Shown here in pieces: positions 11,664 to 21,900 of a DNA stretch of 64,000 bases. How positions within the stretch are numbered: the stretch's first letter is position 1; every line of letters begins with the position of its first letter. The notes beneath the pieces are model-generated. The model was not told the DNA's origin. It did not search any database and saw only the letters and a list, made by a program, of their open reading frames with translations. A program made the position numbers and the translations under genes. Source of the DNA: Ligula intestinalis (Eukaryota > Platyhelminthes > Cestoda > Diphyllobothriidea > Diphyllobothriidae); the NCBI GenBank assembly GCA_036362985.1, contig JAYGXS010000006.1:14594035-14658034 (forward strand). The letters run 5' to 3'.

Positions 11664-12529
11664 TTTAGACGCTTTATCGCAGGGGGTTAAGTGAGTCAAA
11701 TCCAGCAACTGCGATCTTTAGACCATGGTTACTTAGTGCAGAAGAGAATTCGGTAAGGGCCAAAGTAGATGGAAGAGTATAGTGTGTACACAAAGTAAAG
11801 AGAGAATAGATGGATGAAGTCTGACTTGGGAGGACACGTTCGCTCAGGGGATCGACTGGGTCCCAAGTGAATGTTTAAGAGCAATCGGGTCAGTAGACGG
11901 AGAGAGAGTGCGTCCATTGGCTAGGTCGGCCTGGAACTTTTATACAAAGAAGCAGCTTGCGTCTGGAACGCGTGCAAGCTTGCTATTCGTCGCTTGGCCC
12001 AAACCGTGTAGATGCGGGAATCGTGATTGGCCGATCGAGACGTCGAGAAACCGCATCAGTGAGCCTTTGGGAAGGTGCACTTCGACGCGGGCTAGTCAGC
12101 CAGGCACGACCCACTACAGCTTCTCGGTGAATGGAATTACTGAAGTAGTACAAAAGTAAATCATGAGTTTGTGCTGGTTCACCACGCGCAGGAGGTCATC
12201 GCGCGAAAGCTCGCCACTGCCAACGCGTGCACACGTACAGGCCGCCAATGCCTGTCTGTCTAGGCAATCACCTGTCAAAGCTAACTCACAAAAAAGCCAC
12301 TCCAGGCGTTGTGGCGATTTCGGCGCTCATCTCAGTTCAGATGCACCCCTGTAGCGTGCGGCCGCTCCCTCGTCTGACAGTCAATTTTCCTCTACCTATT
12401 GTCTTTTCCTCCTGCACAGAATAAACTATCTCTTCCACTCTGGCCTCCCATATCTTCTCTTCTATTTCTGCCTGAAGATCGCAGTTGCCAGGGTTTAACT
12501 TACTTAACCCCTGCGATAAGTTTAGACGC
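11664..12529. mobile_element. Mutator-like non-autonomous DNA element with 9-bp target duplication
   Basis: The element spans 11,673-12,520 (848 bp). Terminal inverted repeats of about 45 bp start TTTATCGCAGGGGGTTAAG and CTTATCGCAGGGGTTAAG and both run to AACTGCGATC. Flanks carry TTTAGACGC at 11,664-11,672 and 12,521-12,529, a 9-bp duplication as made by Mutator-type transposases. It encodes no transposase. A truncated sister lies at 3,911-4,345. Confidence 0.85.
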
Positions 12530-13900
12530 TATACTTGCAAGAAATATACTGCCTGATTTATAGATTTATGTTTACTGGAAGGTAGACATCCCAGGAAATG
12601 TGACTGAAGACAAATCAGTTCTTTGAGAAAGGAAGTAAACTTTATTGAGGAAAGGTTCGAAGCTGGTTCTTCAGGACATCGTCAGACTTGGGTAAATGTG
12701 CAAGAGAATAACCATTTCAAACGTGCTTAAAATATCAACAGTCATTTGGTGTGTGCGTAAAATAGCGGCCACCGGTTGCGTCGGTCTGTTTAAATCAGTC
12801 CTCACCTCTTCTATTGCATCTTGAGACGGCATCTAACTCAGTGTGCCAATTGATGCATGACAGTAAGGAACTCTCGCAATGGAGAGGCAAACTCCGATGT
12901 TTTTTGCATCTTGTATATGTTTTGATGTTATATGTTTAAATACATCTCAGCTATCGATATTTTTCGCTTAGTATTCCTTCCAACTCACGTAAGATGAATG
13001 CACTCATATAACCAACGGATTTCGTCTACTGTAGTGGCCCATGTACGTTGACGCATATGGAAATCGATAATTTTTATGACTGTGCACATCTTCCCAAACT
13101 AGTAGACTACTTTTAGACTATCTCTTACAATTAGGTTAAACCTAATTGCCTAGATAGTGAGAGAATGGGTACAGCGTAAGATTCACTTATCTGGTTCCAT
13201 ACGGCTCGGTTGCAAGCTGTAAGACGTTGGGAGTATGAAGCAGCGTTAGGGGGTGATAAAGCGGTTGCTGCTCCCTTGGGAATGCACTCTGTGCGAGAAA
13301 ATCGATATAGTTAAAATGGAACAGAACCAACGAAAATATGGCGTCCCCCTGTGCACTTTTCCAACAGCAGGGCAACAGTAGGACATATTGATCAATTGTC
13401 CTGTCACTGCACTGCCGGGATGTCCCCTTCCTGCCTCGTCAAGGCCCCCTCCCCACTATTGTGGATCTAGGAGGGTCCAGACGGAGCTGGCGCCGGCAGG
13501 GGGACGCAATGATCAACCAACAGGCACAATCTAGCAAATGGAAACCGATTATTTCTGAAGAAGAGGCCTGTGTTAAGGGAAAGTTATTCAAAAACAACGG
13601 TTGAATAGCCTTCGAGTCTTTCAGAAAAATCATGTTCACTCATAGTAGAATTTGAAATCAGCCACCCGGAGCTTGATATTTTGTTAATGGGATATAACAG
13701 TATTTGTGATACTACTGCTCATAGCCTTTTGTTGTCACCCTCTTCCTGTGACGGTTTTCGAGGTTATTCGGTTTGGAGGAACACTGGTTACATGGGTTCC
13801 GCAGTCAAATCTAGACGTTTTCGGCAGTAAGTATGCGAAACTGTGCAATTTTACCTCCGTTTGAATAAAATAATACCGGCTTTCTCTTATCTTATTTCTG
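12530..13900. other. No gene recognised; possible Penelope end near 12.63-12.71 kb
   Basis: Minus-strand sequence near 12,640-12,700 has CTGACGATGTCC and then CTTCGAACCTTTCC and AATAAAG, resembling a decayed Penelope terminal hammerhead region. A 10-bp-arm perfect palindrome (CAATTAGGTT and complement) sits at 13,128-13,148. Nothing else is recognisable. Confidence 0.35.
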
Positions 13901-13965
13901 TTGGGACGCCTGTGAGTGCGTTTGTTTGTGTTGTCCGACCAACTGGTGTTCAGAGTTATGCTTGG

Positions 13966-14265
13966 CTGATGAAGGCATATGAGTCCGAAACAGTTCTGTA
14001 TCAAGTTACCCCCAAATGCTGTCATACCATCCACTGGCAGGCGAACACTGCCCTTCCCCTCCGACGAGGTGACGGCGAGAAACCCTGGTCAGCAGGACGA
14101 TGACGGAGCTCCAGCCCCGCCCCCGCAGGGGATCTAGCGCCAATAGACGGAGAGCGAACGAGAAGTCAGTGGTTACACCTAAAAAAGACTGTGAGGCGTG
14201 TACAAACACCAACCTCCGATGATGCAAGCTTGTACGCTTTCGAAACGTCAGGATATTATACCCAT
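13966..14265 (+). repeat. Penelope-like terminal debris with two hammerhead-like cores
   Basis: The first core at 13,966-13,991 is CTGATGA then GTCCGAAAC. The second at 14,216-14,250 is CCGATGA, stem II AAGC/GCTT with a 6-nt loop, then CGAAACGTCAGGATA. The string GAAACGTCAGGATA also occurs at 24,233 and, as GAAACGTCAGGCG, on the minus strand at 37.46 kb, so it marks one family of element ends. Confidence 0.5.
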
Positions 14266-14327
14266 TATTCCCGAGATCGCCTCTTCTTCTCATATATATA
14301 TATACATATATATATTCACTCAGAAAT

Positions 14328-14485
14328 GTGCGAACACCGATCGTATGGGCTTCCGAACTAAACAAAGTTCATATGGTGGTTATGACTTGGCCGGAATCGG
14401 CCTGGCAGGCGGTCACCCGTTGGGGACCTCTGACCACCATATGAACTTTGTTTAGTTCGGAAGCCCATACGATCGGTGTTCGCAC
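14328..14485. repeat. Perfect palindrome, 52-bp arms, next to the assembly gap
   Basis: The arms are 14,328-14,379 and 14,434-14,485 with a 54-bp spacer. The right arm runs directly into the run of N. It may be a genuine fold-back sequence or a hairpin assembly artefact. Confidence 0.85.
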
Positions 14486-14885
14486 NNNNNNNNNNNNNNN
14501 NNNNNNNNNNNNNNNNNNNNNNNNNNNNNNNNNNNNNNNNNNNNNNNNNNNNNNNNNNNNNNNNNNNNNNNNNNNNNNNNNNNNNNNNNNNNNNNNNNNN
14601 NNNNNNNNNNNNNNNNNNNNNNNNNNNNNNNNNNNNNNNNNNNNNNNNNNNNNNNNNNNNNNNNNNNNNNNNNNNNNNNNNNNNNNNNNNNNNNNNNNNN
14701 NNNNNNNNNNNNNNNNNNNNNNNNNNNNNNNNNNNNNNNNNNNNNNNNNNNNNNNNNNNNNNNNNNNNNNNNNNNNNNNNNNNNNNNNNNNNNNNNNNNN
14801 NNNNNNNNNNNNNNNNNNNNNNNNNNNNNNNNNNNNNNNNNNNNNNNNNNNNNNNNNNNNNNNNNNNNNNNNNNNNNNNNNNNNN
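14486..14885. other. Assembly gap (400 N)
   Basis: Exactly 400 unknown bases, bounded by a palindrome on the left and an (AT)n tract followed by ttcactcaga on the right. The same (AT)n plus ttcactcaga occurs at about 14,292-14,322, left of the palindrome. Open frames that cross this gap are not real. Confidence 0.98.
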
Positions 14886-14911
14886 ATATATATATATATA
14901 TATATATATAT
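14886..14911. repeat. (AT)n microsatellite
   Basis: An uninterrupted AT dinucleotide tract at the gap edge. A related tract with one interruption lies at about 14,292-14,315. Confidence 0.9.
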
Positions 14912-14920
14912 TCACTCAGA

Positions 14921-15953
14921 ATATCCTACTGGCCATTGATTGGGGTTGGCCCAATGCAGTAGACGTAAAAATAATCCATTTCACGTCTGTGGAACAGCAA
15001 TATGACATTTTGTGATGATATTATACCACATAAAATTATAACAAATATATTCAAGGTTTTCAGTTGTACTATGCTTCATGAAAACTTTTGCTGGCTTCAG
15101 GCACACGATTAGGAGGTGCGGATGAGGAGACGGGTTTCGGTGTAGAAAGTGAATTCATCTCTGATCAGGTGGGCTCGTAGCCAATTAAACTGCTTCAGTT
15201 CAGTGATTGGTTGCAAGCGACCGAGAGCCCACGCCCAGGGAACAGGAGTCAACGGCGGACACAGGCACACAAGAACATTCACTGACAACTCGTTAACTCA
15301 ACGAAACCTCGCCAATCAAGACAACTTTTCTTCGAGTGGCTGGTTCGTTGCCTGAAAGGCTCGTAAATGGGGCTGCTCGTTCCCCGTATGGAGTTTTGTG
15401 AAAATCGTTGCCATCTCAACTGAGCTCGGACCACCTATTGACGTTTTCTGAACTTCTTATCATTCTATGCATGTTCAGCTGCTTTCATGACTACGTCATC
15501 AGCCGTTCAGTAATCGGCTTGTTTCGCACTTTATCTGTTCTTCTATTTAACTGAAAAATACGCTACAGGTAGAAGTTCAGTCGGGAACATTCGAAAGGAG
15601 CTCTTTCGAAAAATGCAGAGCAAGGCACCAAAATACATTTTCATAGGGAGATTTTCAAAAATGAAATAACAATAAAAGATACTAGTGTAATTAAATCACA
15701 CGAATTGCAAAGGATCTCTCTCGTTAGTGCATCAAAATATAAAAAATGAGGGCTGTGTTTCGAGATGGTTGAGCGCAAAAATACCCTCGTCTAGCAATCG
15801 TCATCGACAGTGGAAGGACCCGAACGACGAGGCAGCGGTTGGTAGAATTACAGTTGCAGGAAACTGATATGAGTAGATGGAGGAACTAAGTGCAAAAGTG
15901 TACTTTGGAAGATCGGATACCAGTTCTGTAGGAAACGCTCTTGGTCTTTCTGT
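14921..15953. other. 3' flank of TTC39, including presumed 3' UTR
   Basis: Sequence below the TTC39 stop codon. No gene recognised. A short plus-strand open frame at 15,149-15,355 shows no motif. Confidence 0.4.
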
Positions 15954-15969
15954 TCACACACCTGACGGC
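15954..15969 (-). CDS. TTC39: TTC39 terminal coding micro-exon with stop codon
   Basis: Sixteen coding bases follow a strong polypyrimidine acceptor (tttttcttctgcag). G completes a Gly codon, then Pro-Ser-Gly-Val and TGA. Phase and acceptor quality support it, but such a short coding segment cannot be proven by homology. The 3' UTR would continue below 15,954; I see no canonical poly(A) signal on the minus strand nearby. Confidence 0.7.
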
Positions 15970-18900
15970 CTGCAGAAGAAAAACAAAATAGTGAGTAGGA
16001 TCCGATAAAGAATATTGACGTACAGGTGTTTTGATCATCGATCAGACCCTTAAATTTACTTGTGCTTGAGGAGAAAGAAATGCCCCTATATATACGGTGG
16101 ATTTATTTCGAGAACAGATTTGGAAGATAGTCGTCCTTTAAGCACATTGCAAAAGAGGAAATAAAAAAAGATTTTTGGCAAGGTTTGTCTGGGTGCAAAG
16201 CGTTTGACGCTAAACAATGCAATTAAAATTGATTTTTTTCTTCTTAAGCTGTTTTTATCCATAAACAGTTATTGCAGCACAACATAAACACTCTTTTAAT
16301 TAGATACTGGAGTTGCTGCATTTGACAGGGGCAGGTAATATCAAGGGAGGCAACGATAAACTCAGATAAACCACTTGCTATATTTATGCGCGAGGAGTAA
16401 ACCAACAACGGAGAAAGTTATGAATTAGAGTTAGTGAAAAACCTTGCTATATTACTAAATTCAAAACGGGAATATGACCCTTTTTACTACGATGCCGACA
16501 TACCCAGACGTTTTGAATGTGATAATAGTATCCGCATCGTCAGTGATCGGGTCATAATCCGCATCGAAGGGGTTATCGTTGTCAGGAGCTCCAGCATCGG
16601 CGAGCCCTTCATGCCAGGATGCAATTGGTGATGGCTGGACTATGTTAGCATCCAGTGAATTGCCGTTCTTTTTCACTTTTAGTGCCGTACTGATTGCGTG
16701 AAGTCGGAAGTGAAGACGGGCTTCAAGACTATAACCGCGGTAGTTGCTGCAAGTTTACATAAGGGTCACAGTATGATGCAACCGACAGGATAACGTACAA
16801 GAAGTTCAATTAATTTCATAGCATTCGATGAGAAAGTCACGCCTGTTTCGGTCTCAGGTTCTGTTAACTTAGGGTTGTGTAGGGCTGGCTGACGAGGGCT
16901 AATAAGCCAAAAATGGCCAGCCTGGTCGCCCTCGGCCTTGTTGATACTTCGAACAATCGCATTTTACATAAGCTACTTAATATATTTAAGTAAACATAAA
17001 TTTCTAAATAGAACACCATTCGCTAACTTACCTTGCAGCATCTAAGTGCTTCTTGGCCTCTACAAGGTCGCCTTCATCAAGGCTTATTTGGCAAAGTTCA
17101 ACTTCACTGAAAGGGAGCAAGTATGTGTCCACTTGGATTTTCTTGGCACTAAAATTGGAGGGAAAAGGCTTTGGTGAGATGAATGATTGCTGAAACAGCT
17201 ACCCATAAGCGCTTAGAAAGTTGAGTAACCGACAAGGATCGGACGTCAGTCTAGTTCGAAATACGTTTTGCATTCCAGAAGTATGGCAAGGAATTATTTA
17301 CACTCTTTCGGACTAAAATTTTCTCATGCGAATTTCAAAATTCCGGAAATTGTGGGGATTTCTGAAGCTGCAGTTTTACTGGGTTTTAGACTACCTCAGA
17401 ACGTCATAATTGCGTCCTGCGTTTTCTAGGGGATTTTAAAGTGACCGTCGAGTTTCACAGACTTGGCTACTCTCATCAAACATATGTAAGCCAAATAGGT
17501 TACGTTTGTTCTCAGGAAGCCCAGCAAGACTTTGGTGTGATTAAAAGAGGTGAGAGGACCAGTGTTTTCTACAGTGGCAATAATAAGCGAAGTTGAAATA
17601 ATATAACAAGCAAACAGGGTGACGGCAGTAATGATTACATTTTAATTATCCCGAGGTGCCATGTTATCTGCTAGTTCGAAGTTGATCTGTCACGGAGCAA
17701 TTACTTATTGGATTGAAGCCCAGAACTTGCTGCGATTTTACCTAATATGCATATGCGCAACTTGGGGCCTACGCTCCAGGGCGTTATTAGGTAGGTGGTA
17801 CCCTTTGATCTCAATTATTTCCTTGCTCTTACTGCAGAGGTTTCTCTTCCCTGGTGGAAAAAAATTCGCACCAAATCTGAGAAGGCAAACTGACAATGTC
17901 AGCTTAAGCATGTTGTTTCCTAAGCCTTCTCTGTACATGCATTCCCAAGGTCGAACGAATATAAGCGACCTATCTGGAGCATTTCCATCACGTTTATCTT
18001 AAAAGTAGAATCATTCTAAGTCAAGATAACCCGACTTCCAAGGGGTATGATTTATAAAGATTCTCGCAGAAGCTGGAAAACCGTCACGATGTTGATAAAA
18101 AAAACCCAGTGTAACTCTACGATCAGAAGTGTTACAAAAAATTAAACTCACAAAAAGTTGAGTACATATCCTTGATATGATACTTTTTTGATGTGGGAAA
18201 GTGACCTGGATCGCGTGAGAAAGGCCTAATCTAAAAAAGTCAGGTTTACTGAACTTATCTATTGCTTCTGGGCCATTGTGTCTCTCCCCCTCCTCTTAGC
18301 CCCGTCCACGGACGTCGACCGACAACGGAGCATGGGTAGTGCCTTTCAGTCGATGACTGAATGGTTACCCGTCCCAGAAGGGTGTTGGCCCAGGCTTCGT
18401 GCAGGGCTGCTCTCAGCCTTCTGAGACCGAATGTCTGTATGCATATGCAATGTCAGTCCTCAGCCAACCACGGTTTCTGCGGCCCGGTAGGCACTGGCAC
18501 TTTCTCTCGGTTCTGACTCCCTGTTGGTGAATGCGTTCGCGTTCCCACTGGGCTTCAGGCCCCACCTCAGGTGTCCGAGCAGCTAGGCGGTCACTATACG
18601 GTGGGGGAGAGAGTGAGGTCGACCCTCGGCGCGTTTCTCTCCTCACTATCATAAATCTGAATGCGTCTGAACCTATCACGGTGCTCTAAAAGCCGTGGCT
18701 TGGGGGGTTTGCAAACTGACGGGAAAACTCGGGCCCCCTACGTTGCTGCTCCTACTGTACTGTCTGTGTGTGCGTACGGGAGGAGAGGGAGGACTGAGAG
18801 TCAGGCTGCAATGGCTCCCTCTTAATGTGGCTTTTATAGCGCTCCCGCGTAGTCGGGAGCATACCTAGCGAGATGGCTGTGTCAAGTGTGCGCGTGCTGA

Positions 18901-21900
18901 GTGTTTATCGCGCCAGCCACCTACACCCTCCCTCATTCCCGGTCTTAGTGACTTTGTCTTTACACCGGAAACGGAGGTGGGAGTGGTGAGCAAGTGGGCA
19001 TATTCTCCGCAGGTCTGCTTAAACTCCTGTTTTCTTTTGCGGTAGTTCGCTGCGTTGCTTCTGCCTGCTGTAGCCTTCGTGTTGCTTGCCCAGCTTGCCT
19101 CTGTGTATGCTGCGGCTTGCTTCAGCGTTTGCTGCGGCTGTTGGTGCACGCGGTGCCCATCGTCAAAATCGACGGGGGAGCTGTCGTGTCATTTAAAAAG
19201 AGACAAACCGATCCTGCTCAATATCGTAAGGTTTGTCCTGTAAGCCACATTAGCAATTAATATTTGAGTAGAAAAATTGCTCTGAAGCTGCCTGATTATG
19301 ATTTGATTGTTTTTGCACCTTGGGAAATCGTCCAGAAAGTGCGCAGAACAACCACCTAAACTTGAATGATCTCGCCTCAACAGTCAGAAAGAAGGTAATA
19401 CTAGTTTTGATAACTTCATTTTAGTAAAAACAGGCATTAAGGGGATCGGTAATTCTACACTCAGCAAATTATTCCTTGGAGTACGGATCCCATTTGCCGT
19501 CCCGATTAATGTTCTAGTAAAACATATAGATTAGTACAACTACCCACTCTCAGCTTTCAGGAGAATAATCTTGAAATTGTAGCTGTCAAGCTGATAAGAA
19601 CATAATAGGCTGCTAGTCCAGGCCAAGACGAAAGAATAAAATATGTATGACCATACTACTTTGCAATTTAGGTCGAAACGAATAAAAACTACTTAAAAAT
19701 CTGACAGATCTACCTATGATAGTTCACGGGTGGTGTGCTTTGTTTGAGTTCGAACTATCAGAGGTCGGCTTTTACCACACTACGGATATTTTATTTATTT
19801 GTGAATTGCATACTTCAACTCGGCTGCGTTTTAAATGTCCAAATTGAATTACCAGTTAATTCTTGTAGTCAGCAATTGTGGCTACAATAGATAGGACCCA
19901 TTATTTTAGGCTCGAATACGCATGGTTGGCACTTCAACCCCGTTGAATGGCAAGTTTCACGTGGCTATACAAATACCCTAGTTATCAATGGAACAGTTTG
20001 CACTTAGTGTTGATTGTTTTAAATACATCGTGTGAAAGAACACTGAGATGGAATGTTTAGTTATAAGAGTAAACATTACTGAATTATCAATTTTTAAAAA
20101 CTGCGGAGAATTGCTGGTGCGAAAAACGAATATTGTTTTTTTAAGAAACTTACTTCATAATGACCTCCATAAAACACATTTTCGCTTGCATTACTCGACC
20201 GAGACAGCGCAAACAAACGCCCTTCAGCATAGTTGCCAGGCAGAAGTCATCCGGAAAGTACTTGTAATTGACTGTTTTAAGAAAAAAGGTTTGTGAAAAT
20301 TTACGATAAATGACATAATTCCATAAAGAAGCAAATAAAATACAGTTGATAAAAGTAATTCGAAGTAAACGCAAGGGGTACTACGATTGGCGTTTAGGCA
20401 AAGTTAACAAATTCAAATATTTACCGAAAAGATTTGGAAAAAAAACCACGATCTCAGGGGAAAAATAATTTTACAATTGGCATGGCTGCAAGCAACCAAG
20501 CTAAACAGCCAAAGCCAGAGTGAAAAGTTACCAAATTGTTATTTCATGGCATTGTAATGCAATAAGAGTCCGATCTAGGTTTTTTTCTGTACGTTAAACA
20601 AACGTCACAGCAAATAAACTGTTATCTAAATGGAGGCTGTTCAATTCTAGTCCCAGCCTTCTACGCTCCACTTACACATGGACACTCTTGCGGGCTTACA
20701 TAGGAAACTTATAAACTGGCCAACCCATACGGATGATTTATTTAAATAATTCGCGTTAATTTATAAAGACGGCTGTTGGCTAAGCCCACACGTCCCTACA
20801 GAGAAGAAACATATCACGTTAAGAGCTTATCTTAACTCTCCTTTTGTGCCGGGAAGGTCGTTCGCCAAGAAGTTTCTGTTTTAACGTAAATGCATACAAC
20901 TAATATTGATGCTATTTTCTTAAAATGAGAACAGGTTGTCCTTGGAAATTACGCCTATGTGTATCCATTACTTTATTCGCACTTTTGGTCATCTAAAGCT
21001 TGGTTTGGGCGTGGTCGGCTGACAGCTACAAAACTGCGAGCAACCCCTCTAGTTCATCTTATCACTGTCGAGACTCCTTCAAACATATACCTTGATAAAT
21101 AAATGCTAAAAAAATACACCAACATGATTGAGGAAACAATACAAGACGAGTAGGTTATTCCGTCTTCAACTGGTCGGTGGATGATGGCCACCAGTTAGAC
21201 CTTGAGGAAGCTTAACAAGTAGGCTTTCGAGTGCCAAATAATTAACCGAAGTCAGTAGTACTTCGTCGACTTACAACAGGGGGCGTGACAATTGTCGGTC
21301 TAGGCAAGCCGAATCTGAGTGCACAGCACTTCAAGTAATCCCTATGGATGCCCTGGCTTGAAGTCAATTAGCTGCATACATATGGAAAAAGGGCTGGAGT
21401 CCCACAATCCCTCTTCTTTAGAGTTATGCTTTACGTTCCATCCCCTGCTTTCATTATTATATGAAAACCGTGTGGATTTGAATACAAAACCACATTTAGT
21501 TGTTTAGCTTGATCTAGTTTCACTTGCTCCTGTGGAGCAGGATAGATTGGCCGAACAACGAGACGCCTGGTAAATGGGGTAGGCGAGCAGCTACCGGCCT
21601 GGTTAAGTAAAATGAAACTAGATCGAATTTGAGTTCAATTTTCGCCCACCTCGTCGACATGAATAATCGAGTCGATACTAATGAAGTCTTTCAGGTTGTC
21701 TACCGGACATCAGCTTACTTTTACAAGGACCTACGCCAATGGGTGCTAGCAACAGCCGAGGCAATGGCTATGCGACTAGCGAGTCCAGTGCTGCGTTGTC
21801 AGAAGACGCTAATACAAGCACTTTCACTTCCGTGGCCGACCCCGACAGCCGAAGGCGATCGAACATCACCTTCACGTCCTAGTGACAGTCGTTCGCTCCG

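Larger units (their letters stand above)
15970..17031 (-). other. TTC39 introns around exon 15
   Basis: The intron parts are 15,970-16,503 and 16,747-17,031. The first shows nothing recognisable. The second carries a degenerate copy of the hammerhead-like SINE body near 16,881-16,950. Confidence 0.6.

Noticed and set aside
14358..15015. Long open frames across the N run (14,358-14,915 minus; 14,448-14,939 and 14,476-15,015 plus)
   Set aside because: They are open only because they translate 400 unknown bases and an (AT)n tract.
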